Of a stretch of 64,000 bases of DNA, positions 8,874 to 17,143 are shown one piece after another. The notes beneath the pieces are model-generated. The model saw nothing but the letters and a program-made list of their open reading frames with translations, did not search any database and was not told where the DNA came from. Position 1 is the first letter of the stretch. Each line of letters begins with the position of its first letter. The DNA comes from Thermoleophilaceae bacterium (GTDB taxonomy: Bacteria; Actinomycetota; Thermoleophilia; Solirubrobacterales; Thermoleophilaceae): contig JAUJOQ010000001.1 of the NCBI GenBank assembly GCA_030447725.1, positions 581,422 through 645,421 on the forward strand, in the 5' to 3' direction. The position numbers were made by a program, and so were the translations under genes.

Positions 8874-9461
8874 ATGTCCGACCAAAAGCGTCCATACCGG
8901 AAGAAGCGCCGCGCTGAGCTCGAGCAGGAGACGCGGCTGCGCATCACCGAGAGCGCCGTCGCGCTTCACGGATCGCTCGGACCCGCGCGCACGTCAATGA
9001 GCGCGGTCGCAGAGCACGCGGGTGTCCACCGCTCGACGCTCTATCGCCACTTCTCCGACGAGGAGGCGCTCTTCGACGCCTGCTCCGCGCACTGGAGCGC
9101 CACCAACCCGCCCCCGGACATCGCCGAGTGGGCGGGCATTGAGGATCCGGATGCGCGCCTGCGCGCCGCGCTCGAGGCGATGTACGCCTACTACCGCCGG
9201 ACCGAGGCGATGATCGCCAACCTCCTGCGCGACATCGAGCTGCCTGCCGTCGGCTCCCGAATGGCCGGATTTCTCGAGTACCTCGAAGCGATCCACGGCA
9301 CGCTCTTGCGCGGCCGCCCGCGGCGGCGCGCGGTGCGCGCGGCAATCGGCCACGCGCTCGCGTTCACCACCTGGCGGTCGCTCGCCCGCGACCAGCAGCT
9401 CAACGACCGGCAGGCAGTCGAGCTGATGTGCCGCCTGGTCGCGGCGGCCGACGACCACTGA
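8874..9461 (+). CDS. TetR/AcrR-family transcriptional regulator
   Basis: The 195-residue protein has an N-terminal TetR helix-turn-helix (ITESAVALHGSLGPARTSMS, then VHRSTLYRHFSDEEALFDAC) and a variable ligand-binding C-terminal domain. ATG 8874 is preceded by AAGGA at a good distance; GTG 8838 would add twelve residues without a clear ribosome binding site. It is divergent from the frameshifted cupin gene and probably controls it and itself. The ligand is unknown. Confidence 0.88.
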   Translation: MSDQKRPYRKKRRAELEQETRLRITESAVALHGSLGPARTSMSAVAEHAGVHRSTLYRHFSDEEALFDACSAHWSATNPPPDIAEWAGIEDPDARLRAALEAMYAYYRRTEAMIANLLRDIELPAVGSRMAGFLEYLEAIHGTLLRGRPRRRAVRAAIGHALAFTTWRSLARDQQLNDRQAVELMCRLVAAADDH

Positions 9462-9998
9462 CGGTTAGCTGGCGACCTGCGGACTATGCGCAACGCAGGA
9501 ATACCTCCTATGGCGCCGTTGGCGTGGCCGATCAGGAGCGCAATGTGGCTGCGGGCGCAGAGCGGCGCGCGGAGGCGGGCGCCACGGGCGGCATGCCTCG
9601 CACGGGTGCGCGGTCGTCAATTGCCGCGCTGAAAGCCCGGCCGAGCAAGGCAACGACACCGTGCTCAACTGCCCGATTGGCGCTTCTGTGTGAGCAGGAG
9701 GCTGGGCGAGTTCGTGCGCCCTCAGGGCAATCCCTGATTTCGCTGGCGCAAACGGCGGATCGCCCCATAGTGGGCGTCATCCCACTCCCCGCCCCAGGAG
9801 GCGTCCTCTCTCATGCGTTCCACCGAGGCCCGTACCGCCGGGCTCCTCGCAGCAGCGAAGAAGCGGAAGTCAACGTGGCCGTCCCAGCGCGACGCGAGCG
9901 TGCCACGGGATATCCCGCGGGCGTGGTGCGCGGCTCGCCGGCGCCCATCCGGATTCGGCAACGCGTGTAGGGCATCCCTAGCTATGGCGCAGGGAGCT
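9462..9998. other. intergenic stretch before the gamma-glutamyltransferase gene
   Basis: Frames on both strands are open, including one continuous with the ggt gene, but their composition is not protein-like and I find no motif. The ggt promoter should lie here; no clear -35/-10 pair stands out. Confidence 0.4.
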
Positions 9999-11975
9999 AT
10001 GAAGGTCCGTTGGCTTGTCGCGGGCGCCACGCTCCTGATGGCGACCTATGTTGGAACGTCCCCGGCGGGAGCCGTCGAGGGTTCAGTCTTTAAGTTGGAC
10101 AGCTACCAGCAGCTCGGCCGGGCGTCGTCGAGCGGGGGCGTTGTCGCCGCGGGTAACCGCGAGGCGGCACAGGCCGGCCTGAAAATGCTCAATAACGGCG
10201 GTAACGCCGTCGACGCGGCGGCGGCGACGATGTTCGCCGTCGGGGTGGCTCAGTTCGAGTCGTGCGGGATCGGCGGCGGCGGTTTCATGGTCTATCGCTC
10301 GGCGAGCGGCGACGTGGTCGACACGATCGACTTCCGCGAGTGGTCGCCGAAGAATTACGAGTACACCGACGGCGTCAGCATCGATGAGGAACGCAGGCTC
10401 TACGCGTGGGGCGGAGGGCACAGGGTGGTCGGGGTTCCGGGGAGCGTTGCCGGGATCGACGTGGCGCTCGAAAAGCACGGGACGCGGCCTCTCCAGCACG
10501 ACCCGCTCAAGGAGGACCCGCTTGCTAAGAAGATGAACGTCCTCGACCCGGCCATCGAGCTGGCCCGCGACGGATTCACCGTTTCCGAGGGCTCCGTCAA
10601 GTCCATCGAAGCAAACCCGGCGCGGCTGGCGGCGTTCCCGACGACCGCGTCGATCTATCTGGGTGCGCCGGCCTATTACAAGAGCGGCCAGAAGATGCGC
10701 AATCTGCCGCTCGCCGAGGACATGGAGGAGCTCAAGCGCCTGGGCGCTCGAGCCTTCTACGACCCGGGTCTCAAGGGCGGCACGATCGCCGACGACCTGC
10801 TCGCCGAGATGAACCGACCGACGCCCTACCAAACCGACCAGGCGAAGTGGATCCCCGAGGACCTGACGGAATATCCCGCCATACAACGCCCCGCGGTGCG
10901 CACCCGCTATCGCGGCGCCGAGTACATCGGCATGGGCGCGCCCTCCTCGGCCGGCACCGCCGTCGCCGAGGTGCTCAACATCCTCGAGGGCTACGACCTG
11001 CGCGAGGCCGGGCAGAGCTCGGCCCGCCAGGTGCACCTCTACGCCGAGGCGATGAAGCTCGCCTGGCGCGACCGCGCGCGCTACCTCGGGGATCCGAAGT
11101 ACACACCGACCCCGGAGAAGTTGACCTCAAAGGCCTACGCGGACCTTCTCCGAGGCAAGATCACCTACAACGCGCAGCCGTTCGGCGCCGAGCCGGTCGA
11201 GCCGGAGGTCGGCACGCACAACATCGCGGTGATCGACAAATGGGGCAACGCAGCGGCGATCAACTGCTCGATCGAGCAGCCGATGGGAAGTGGCGTGACC
11301 GCCGCCGGCACCGGCTTCCTGCTCAACAACCAGCTGACCGACTTCGAGGGGCCCACGAAGGACGCGGACGGGAAAACCGTACCGGCTCCCAAGGGACCAG
11401 GGGACTGGCCGACGAAGGACGAGATTGAGAAGAACCAGGACGGCCCGGCGAACGGTTGGGCGCCGCGCAAGCGACCGCGCTCGTCGCAGGCGCCGACGAT
11501 CGTCGTACGCCAGGGAAAGCCGATGCTCGTCACCGGCGGCGCCGGCTCGGCGAGCATCATCGGCGGTACGGCGGCAGCGGTGCTCAACGTCGTCGACTTC
11601 CGCCAGAACGTCGCGCAAGCGATCGACGCCGAGCGCGCCGATCCACGCGGCAGCTGCCCCGACGCCAACGGTGTGCAGCTGTGCGTCGAGTGGAAGCGCT
11701 TCAGGCCGGGCGTCCTCGAGGAGCTGCAGAGCCGCGGGCACACCGTCAAGCCCAGTTCGGCCTACACGTGGTGGACCTCGGAGTGCAACAGGGACACCGG
11801 GTTCATAGATGCCGGGCAGGAAGAGTGCGAGTATGGGCTGCTACCCATAACTCACGCGGCAGGGGTCAACCTGGTGACGGGCTGCGCCGAGGCCGCCTCG
11901 GATCCCCGCGTCTTCTCCGCGAGCGCGAACCAGCAGACCGGATTCGCCGCCGTCGGCCAGGGGGAGGGATGCTGA
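9999..11975 (+). CDS. ggt: gamma-glutamyltransferase, secreted
   Basis: A 658-residue N-terminal nucleophile hydrolase that moves gamma-glutamyl groups from glutathione and relatives to water or amino acids. It opens with a signal peptide (MKVRWLVAGATLLMATYVGT, cleavage probably after SPAGA), so the enzyme is exported. The large-subunit motif NGGNAVDAAAAT and the GIGGGGFMVY strand are clear. The processing and catalytic threonine is T406 in VGTHNIAVIDKWGN, followed by MGSGVTAAGTGFLLNNQLTDF, the small-subunit pocket. The small subunit has an insertion with several cysteines near the end. The start at 9999 is chosen for the signal peptide; ATG 9984 is also possible, and a longer open frame upstream looks spurious. 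Confidence 0.93.
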   Translation: MKVRWLVAGATLLMATYVGTSPAGAVEGSVFKLDSYQQLGRASSSGGVVAAGNREAAQAGLKMLNNGGNAVDAAAATMFAVGVAQFESCGIGGGGFMVYRSASGDVVDTIDFREWSPKNYEYTDGVSIDEERRLYAWGGGHRVVGVPGSVAGIDVALEKHGTRPLQHDPLKEDPLAKKMNVLDPAIELARDGFTVSEGSVKSIEANPARLAAFPTTASIYLGAPAYYKSGQKMRNLPLAEDMEELKRLGARAFYDPGLKGGTIADDLLAEMNRPTPYQTDQAKWIPEDLTEYPAIQRPAVRTRYRGAEYIGMGAPSSAGTAVAEVLNILEGYDLREAGQSSARQVHLYAEAMKLAWRDRARYLGDPKYTPTPEKLTSKAYADLLRGKITYNAQPFGAEPVEPEVGTHNIAVIDKWGNAAAINCSIEQPMGSGVTAAGTGFLLNNQLTDFEGPTKDADGKTVPAPKGPGDWPTKDEIEKNQDGPANGWAPRKRPRSSQAPTIVVRQGKPMLVTGGAGSASIIGGTAAAVLNVVDFRQNVAQAIDAERADPRGSCPDANGVQLCVEWKRFRPGVLEELQSRGHTVKPSSAYTWWTSECNRDTGFIDAGQEECEYGLLPITHAAGVNLVTGCAEAASDPRVFSASANQQTGFAAVGQGEGC

Positions 11976-11985
11976 CTCGGCTGTC

Positions 11986-12000
11986 GCCGCCGCGGGCGGC
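11986..12000 (+). terminator. GC-rich hairpin after ggt
   Basis: GCCGCC and GGCGGC form a six-pair stem around GCG, eleven bases after the ggt stop. There is no T run, so it is at best a weak terminator. Confidence 0.35.
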
Positions 12001-12083
12001 GCGCTGGACGGCTTGGCGGTTCGCCGTCGCGTTCGTGAGCGGGCGATGACCTTCTTGGCGGGTTGTGGGTTGCGGCGCCCCTA

Positions 12084-12101
12084 CCGCCCGTTCGCGGGCG
12101 G
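12084..12101. terminator. UUCG-loop hairpin between ggt and the radical SAM gene
   Basis: CCGCCCG, TTCG, CGGGCGG gives a perfect seven-pair stem with a stable tetraloop. It lies mid-way in the 295-base gap between ggt and the radical SAM gene. No T run follows it. It may stop read-through or simply be a stable RNA structure. Confidence 0.35.
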
Positions 12102-12270
12102 AACATGGGCGCAGTTGGCCGCAGCCCACCTCCCGCCCTCGGGCAGCACCTGGTGGCCGCTCGGACCACCGTGTCGGGGATGGTGATCGCATAGACGACG
12201 CCGCGGATGCTCGCGATCGCATCGACCGCACCGGCCCGCTCAGGCCGCTCCGCCGGTTACCATCACCCCT

Positions 12271-13674
12271 GTGGCCTCTCTCGCCGCACGCCTGCGTGAC
12301 CTGGAGCTGCGGACCCGCCCTGAGCACCCCGACCTCACGGCGGCGCTGGCCAGGCGCTGGGAGGAGCTGCCCGCCCACGTCAAGGCGCGCAACCAGATGC
12401 TCGGCCGACGCACAGCCGGCTGCGAGGGCACTCACGGGGTCTTTCCGCGCTGCAACCTGGCCTGCACGCCGTGCTACCACTCGCGGGAGGCGAACCGGGT
12501 GCGCACCGACGGCGAGCACACCGTGGTGGAGGTCGAGCGTCAGATGGCCTACCTGCGCGCAGAGCGCGGACCCGGCCAGAACGCCCAGCTGATCGGCGGC
12601 GAGGTGACCCTTCTCGAGCCTGACGATCACGCCGGCGCGCTGCAGGCGATGATCAACCACGGCCGCAAGCCGATGTCGATGTCCCACGGCGACTTCGACT
12701 ACGACTACCTCGAGGCGCTGGCGCTCGACCCGGCCAGTGGCCGGCCGCGCTTTCGCCACCTCTCCTTCGCCGGGCATTTCGACTCGATGATGTACGGCCG
12801 CCGCGGGCTGAAGGCGCCCGAGTCGGAGGCGGCGCTCAACCCGCACCGCGCACGGTTCTGTGAGATGTTCGCCCGGCTCGAGGCAGAGCACGGCGTGACG
12901 CATTACCTCGCCCACAACATGACTGTCACGCCCGCGAACGTGGACGAGGTGGCGCAGGTGATCCGCGACTGCCGCGAGATGGGCTTTCGGATGTTGTCCT
13001 TCCAGCCGGCCGCGTTCATAGGCAATACGAGCCGCTGGAAGCACGACTATCGCGAGTTCTCCACGGACGAGGTCTGGCGGCGGATAGAGGAGGGCGCGGG
13101 CGCGCGGTTGCACCCGGGGGCCGTTCAGATCGGCGACCTGCGCTGCAACCGCACCGCTTACGGGGCCTATGCGGGCGAGCGCTACGTGCCGCTGCTCGAT
13201 GAGGACGACGAGCGCGACGCCCGAGCGCTCGACGACTTCGTGACGGCGTTCGGCGGGATGGACTTCGTGGCGCCGTCCGGCATCCTCGCCGCGCGCGTCG
13301 CCCGTGGCCTGGCCAGGCACCCGCGCGCGATCGCCAGTGGCGCCGGCTGGGGGCGGCGCTTCGCGGCCCGCGCCGGCGGGTTGCGGGCGCTGGCACGTCA
13401 GCGCCCGCAGGCTCTCACCTACGTCATGCACGCCTTCATGGATGCCGACAAGGTCAAGCCCGCCTGGGAGCTGCTGCGCCGCGGCGAGCTGTCGGAAGAG
13501 CCCGCGGTCCGCGAGACCCAGGAGCGCCTGCAGGCGTGCTCGTACGCCATGGCACACCCGGACTCGGACGAACTCGTGCCCGCGTGCGCGCAGCATTCGG
13601 TGCTCGATCCCGAGGAGAACGTGCGCCTCCAGGAGCGGCTACCGCTCCTGGAGCTACCGCTGGCGCCCGGATAG
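12271..13674 (+). CDS. radical SAM enzyme of unassigned function
   Basis: The 467-residue protein has the radical SAM cluster motif C61-N-L-A-C65-T-P-C68 (CX3CX2C), preceded by EGTHGVFPR and followed by the GGEVTLLEPDDHA strand that contacts SAM. The C-terminal region adds two more cysteines in QACSYAMAHP and VPACAQHSVLDPEEN, conserved-looking positions that may bind an auxiliary cluster or the substrate. It is longer than a minimal radical SAM barrel and has no membrane segment. The GTG start at 12271 is the first in the frame. It stands alone, with no partner gene to name a substrate. Confidence 0.85.
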   Translation: MASLAARLRDLELRTRPEHPDLTAALARRWEELPAHVKARNQMLGRRTAGCEGTHGVFPRCNLACTPCYHSREANRVRTDGEHTVVEVERQMAYLRAERGPGQNAQLIGGEVTLLEPDDHAGALQAMINHGRKPMSMSHGDFDYDYLEALALDPASGRPRFRHLSFAGHFDSMMYGRRGLKAPESEAALNPHRARFCEMFARLEAEHGVTHYLAHNMTVTPANVDEVAQVIRDCREMGFRMLSFQPAAFIGNTSRWKHDYREFSTDEVWRRIEEGAGARLHPGAVQIGDLRCNRTAYGAYAGERYVPLLDEDDERDARALDDFVTAFGGMDFVAPSGILAARVARGLARHPRAIASGAGWGRRFAARAGGLRALARQRPQALTYVMHAFMDADKVKPAWELLRRGELSEEPAVRETQERLQACSYAMAHPDSDELVPACAQHSVLDPEENVRLQERLPLLELPLAPG

Positions 13675-13678
13675 AGGC

Positions 13679-14182
13679 TCAAGCCCAGCGTCGCCCGGCT
13701 GCGACCCAGCGCGCGAACAGCGGGTCGACGAGGCGGTAGCCGGTGGCCCAGGAGCGGTCCACGGCCAGGATTCCGGCCGCGTCGAGCCGCGAAGCTGCCG
13801 GCGGAGCGCCCCCCTTCGTGAGGCCGAAGGGAGCGAAGGTCGAGCGTGCCGGGAGGCCGGCGTCGGCGCTCGCTACGGCCTCCACCATGCCGCGCTCAAC
13901 AGAAGCGAGGGCGCCCCAGGACGCCTCGAACTCATCGCGAACGAACGCCTCGACGCGGGCGAGCACGTACTCCCAGTGCTCCTCGGTCGCGGGCTCTCCC
14001 GGATGCAGCGCGTCCCAGAGGAGGTGGGCCAAGAGCATCGCGCGCTGAGGGTGTCCGTTGGCGAGGCGCAGTAGCCAGTCCAGGGCCGCCCCCGGATCGC
14101 GGCCGGACGATGTGAATCGACCCTCGATGTAGTCGGCGAGATCGTCATCTGCTAATGCGCCCAGTATGAATGGGTCCGTGAA
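13679..14182 (-). pseudogene. C-terminal part of an AAA-type ATPase, 5'-truncated
   Basis: From FTDPFILGALADDDLADYIE (near 14182) to the stop at 13679 the frame reads like the helical lid and winged-helix end of an archaeal-type AAA ATPase, with DWLLRLANGHPQRAMLLAHL and a final SWATGYRLVDPLFARWV. The Walker A and B parts that should come first are missing. Upstream the frame runs into the start of the divergent gene at 14166. About 168 residues of a family normally near 400 remain, so I treat it as a fragment. Confidence 0.6.
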
Positions 14183-14738
14183 CGAAAGCGGAGACGACCA
14201 CGAGCGACTAAAGCAAGCCATCGTCGATTACCAGGCGGCACTCTCGAGCACTGTCTCGTCCTTCATCGCGCCGCCTATCCGCCCGGTTCGGATGGTGCTC
14301 GACAAGAAGGGCATGGAGGCCTCGCTTCAACCGCTCAGCACCGCCTCGGAAGAGGTAGTTCGGCGCTTCGCCACCGCCGCTGGCGTTGACGAGCAAACGG
14401 CCAAAGCGAACGTGGAGCCGCTGCTCAAAGAGCTAGCCGTCTTGGCGAACAGGAGCTGGGACAGGACGGTTGACGATGAGGCCGTCACGCAGACTGGGAA
14501 CTCGGCTGCGCTGGCGCGCGCACGCCGATCGGAGCGACTGAACGCCGCCGCAGTGGACGCTCTGCTCCGGTTCTATCTCGAGGCTCGGCATGACGAACCA
14601 TTCGCGGAAACAAGACGGGCTTGGGACGCGTACGAGTCGCAGCGGCGAGCACGCTTTCGAACGCGTCGTGCGCGCGTAGCGGCTTCCGAGCGCCACGAGG
14701 CGGCGTGGAAGCGCTGGGCAGCCGCCCAGCAAGTCTGA
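14166..14738 (+). CDS. hypothetical protein, helical
   Basis: I do not recognise this 190-residue protein. It is hydrophilic and predicted helical, with a strongly basic C-terminal third (SQRRARFRTRRARVAASERH). No signal peptide, membrane segment or enzyme motif is present. ATG 14166 or GTG 14178 may be the start; the first few residues overlap the truncated ATPase on the other strand. The gap to the next gene on the right is short and convergent. Confidence 0.5.
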   Translation: MNGSVNESGDDHERLKQAIVDYQAALSSTVSSFIAPPIRPVRMVLDKKGMEASLQPLSTASEEVVRRFATAAGVDEQTAKANVEPLLKELAVLANRSWDRTVDDEAVTQTGNSAALARARRSERLNAAAVDALLRFYLEARHDEPFAETRRAWDAYESQRRARFRTRRARVAASERHEAAWKRWAAAQQV

Positions 14739-14813
14739 CCGCCCAACTATGCGTCAGGCAAACCCCTCATGGCTTTCCGGTCGCCCTGCATTCGCTCGCG
14801 TGAACCGCCCGAA

Positions 14814-15575
14814 TCAGCCTTTGGCCACCACCAGGCAGTACCCCATGTCCCGCTCGTCGAGCCCGCGCAGGTGACCGTGGCGGCGATCCCACTCGCCCGA
14901 GTCGAGGTCGGCACGCAGGCGTGCGAGGCGTCGCTCCCGCACCGCGGGATCGAGCACGCGCATGCCCGACATGCCGGCCAGCACCTCGGGCTCGAGGTAG
15001 GCCTCCGGGCGTGCCCAGAACGCTTCGATGAACCCGTCGCGGCAGTCGCGGGGCACGGGGACCGGGGTCACCTCGGCACCGCCGAGGGCCGCGGCGATCT
15101 CGGCCGGGGGCGGGAAGTCGAAGAGATCGATCTCGCGGAGCTCGGGGAGGTATTCGGCAGTGAGCCACTGACGGCCGGCGACGGCCGGATCCCACGTGAA
15201 GATCACGATGCGCTTCGTGGCTACGCGGCGCAGCTCGGCCAGCCCCCGCTGCATGTCCTTCCAGTGGTGAAGGGTCATCAGCGCCATTGCGGCGTCGAAG
15301 GCGTCGTCGTCGAAAGGCAGCGCCTCGGCCGAGCCGCGGACCGCCGGTGCCGCGCCCGGCGCCCGTTGCGCGATCATCGCCGCTGATGGCTCCACGGCGG
15401 TCACCTCGCGGTCGGCCGGCTCGTAGTTGCCGGTACCGGCGCCGACGTTGATCACGGTGCGGGCGTCGCCGAGCGCCTGGTCGATCAGCGCCGCGATCCG
15501 GGGATCGGCTTGCCGCGTGCGCGTGTATCCCTCGCCGATTGCGTCGTAGAGCGGGACGCCGCGCCAACCGCTCAC
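14814..15575 (-). CDS. class I SAM-dependent methyltransferase
   Basis: A 253-residue methyltransferase with motif I INVGAGTGNYE, the acidic ribose-binding residue in VTAVEPSAAM, and the post-motifs AEALPFDDDAFDAAMALMTLHH. It resembles small-molecule methyltransferases of the UbiE/ArsM-like fold. The start overlaps the stop of the upstream disulfide reductase gene by four bases (15572-15575), so the two are translationally coupled. The substrate is unknown. Confidence 0.85.
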   Translation of the reverse strand: MSGWRGVPLYDAIGEGYTRTRQADPRIAALIDQALGDARTVINVGAGTGNYEPADREVTAVEPSAAMIAQRAPGAAPAVRGSAEALPFDDDAFDAAMALMTLHHWKDMQRGLAELRRVATKRIVIFTWDPAVAGRQWLTAEYLPELREIDLFDFPPPAEIAAALGGAEVTPVPVPRDCRDGFIEAFWARPEAYLEPEVLAGMSGMRVLDPAVRERRLARLRADLDSGEWDRRHGHLRGLDERDMGYCLVVAKG

Positions 15576-16987
15576 GCCTTCGAGCGCACCAGGAAGTTCA
15601 GGCGGCCGGCTCGTGCGTAGCTCGCCTCGCCGGCCAGCCGGCCGATCCCCATCGCCAGCGTGGGGTAGACGTGGACCAGCGAGCCCAGATCGGAGAGCTT
15701 CTTCTCCTCGAAGATTGCGAGGGCCAGCTCGTGGATCACCTCGCCCGCGTTGGGCATGAGGGCGTGAGCGCCGACGATCCTCCCGCCCTTCCCGGTCACG
15801 ATCCGGACCTCGCCGCCGGGGGCGCTGTCGGTGCGGGCGCGGTCGGAGTGCTCGAGGTCATGGCGCCAGACGTGCACGTCGTCGCCGTCCCGCTCGCGCG
15901 CCTCGGCCTCGGTCAGGCCGGCATGGGCCAGCTCTGGGTCGGTGTAGGTGCACCAGGGCACGAACCGGGGGGCGTCGCTCGAGCCGGGGAAGAACATGTT
16001 GCGGATCGCGGCGGCCGCCTCATAGCCGGCCGAATGGGTGAAGAGGAAGCGCCCGGCCACGTCGCCCGCCGCGTAGATCGACTTCACGCTCGAGCGCAGC
16101 GAGGCGTTCACGACCACGCCCTTCGGCGAGGTCTCTACCCCCGCCTCCTCGAGCCCCAGTCCCTCCACGTTCGGCCTGCGGCCGGCCCCCACGAAGATCT
16201 CCGCCGCGCGCCACTCCCCCGGCGCACCGGCGATCTTGCCGCGCACTACCTTCACACCGTCCTCGACGACCACGGTCTCGATGTCCACATCGGTCAGGAG
16301 CTGCACGCCGTCGTTGCGGATATGCCCTGCCAGGCGCGACGCCAGCTCCGGCTCGTCGCGAGAGAGCACGCCAGCCGAGCGCTCCAGCACCGTGGTCTCG
16401 ACGCCGAGCCGCGCGAAGCCCTGCGAAAGCTCCATCGAGATCGGTCCGCCGCCGACGATCACGAGGCTCTCGGGTGCGCGGTCGATCTCCCACACGCTCT
16501 CACTGGTGAGGTAGCCGGCCTCCTGGAGACCGGGCACGGGCGGCGCCGCCGGGCGGCTGCCGGTGCAGAGCAGGAAGAACCGGGACCGCAGGGTCCCCAC
16601 GCCGTCGACCGCGAGCGTGTCCGGGCCGGTGAGGCGGGCGGCGCCGAAGTGAACGGCCACCCCCACGTCGGCGAACCGATCCGCGTTGTCGTCGGTGGCC
16701 GCGAGGTCGGCCTGGATCGAACGGATCCGCTCGAACACCCGCGAGGTGTCGATCTCGGGCTCAACCGCGGTCAGGCCATAGCGGTCGGCGTGGCGGATGG
16801 TGTTGGCCGCCTTGGCCGAGGCCAGCAGCGCCTTGCTCGGCACGCAGCCCGTCCAGAGGCAGTCGCCTCCGACGCGGTCGCGCTCGACCGCGGCGACCTT
16901 GATGTCGAGCGTCGAGGCGAACTCGGCAGCGACCATGCCGGCCGAGCCCATGCCGACGATCACCAGGTCATAGTCGAGCTCGGGCAT
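15572..16987 (-). CDS. FAD-dependent pyridine nucleotide-disulfide oxidoreductase
   Basis: The 471-residue flavoprotein has the FAD-binding VIVGMGSAGM, the redox-active disulfide C43-LWTG-C48 in GGDCLWTGCVPSKA, a second Rossmann motif VIVGGGPISMELSQ for NAD(P)H, and the FAD motif YAAGDVAG. The dimer domain ends with VHVYPTLAMGIGRLAGEASY, with Y where many relatives have H before PT. It resembles mercuric reductase and lipoamide dehydrogenase but lacks both the N-terminal metal-binding domain and the C-terminal cysteine pair of MerA, so mercury reduction is unlikely. It heads a two-gene unit with the methyltransferase at 15575. Confidence 0.85.
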   Translation of the reverse strand: MPELDYDLVIVGMGSAGMVAAEFASTLDIKVAAVERDRVGGDCLWTGCVPSKALLASAKAANTIRHADRYGLTAVEPEIDTSRVFERIRSIQADLAATDDNADRFADVGVAVHFGAARLTGPDTLAVDGVGTLRSRFFLLCTGSRPAAPPVPGLQEAGYLTSESVWEIDRAPESLVIVGGGPISMELSQGFARLGVETTVLERSAGVLSRDEPELASRLAGHIRNDGVQLLTDVDIETVVVEDGVKVVRGKIAGAPGEWRAAEIFVGAGRRPNVEGLGLEEAGVETSPKGVVVNASLRSSVKSIYAAGDVAGRFLFTHSAGYEAAAAIRNMFFPGSSDAPRFVPWCTYTDPELAHAGLTEAEARERDGDDVHVWRHDLEHSDRARTDSAPGGEVRIVTGKGGRIVGAHALMPNAGEVIHELALAIFEEKKLSDLGSLVHVYPTLAMGIGRLAGEASYARAGRLNFLVRSKA

Positions 16988-17063
16988 GGCCGCCGGAGGC
17001 TAGCCGCGGTCGCCGTCGGCGCGCACGTCAGCGCAAGCCCGCGACCGCTCGGTGCATGGGTCA

Positions 17064-17092
17064 GGGAGCGGGCAGCCCCGGGGGGTGCTCCC
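17064..17092. terminator. hairpin downstream of nuoN
   Basis: GGGAGC and GCTCCC enclose a G/C-rich 17-base loop in the 156-base gap between nuoN and the disulfide reductase gene. It is the only structured element there and may end the nuo message, but no T run follows on the minus strand. Confidence 0.35.
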
Positions 17093-17143
17093 GAAAACGA
17101 CGAAATACTGGACGGAAAAGGGAGAACCCTCCGGCGGTCGCTC

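Noticed and set aside
9813-9998. A longer ggt start at 9813
   Set aside because: It would place 62 basic, low-complexity residues before a textbook signal peptide at 9999, so export would fail.
9722-10030. A 102-codon minus-strand frame overlapping the ggt start
   Set aside because: A few segments look protein-like, but it overlaps the signal peptide region of ggt, has no ribosome binding site and no recognisable motif.
15572-16987. Mercuric reductase
   Set aside because: The CX4C pair is present but the N-terminal metal-binding domain, the C-terminal cysteine pair and all other mer genes are absent.
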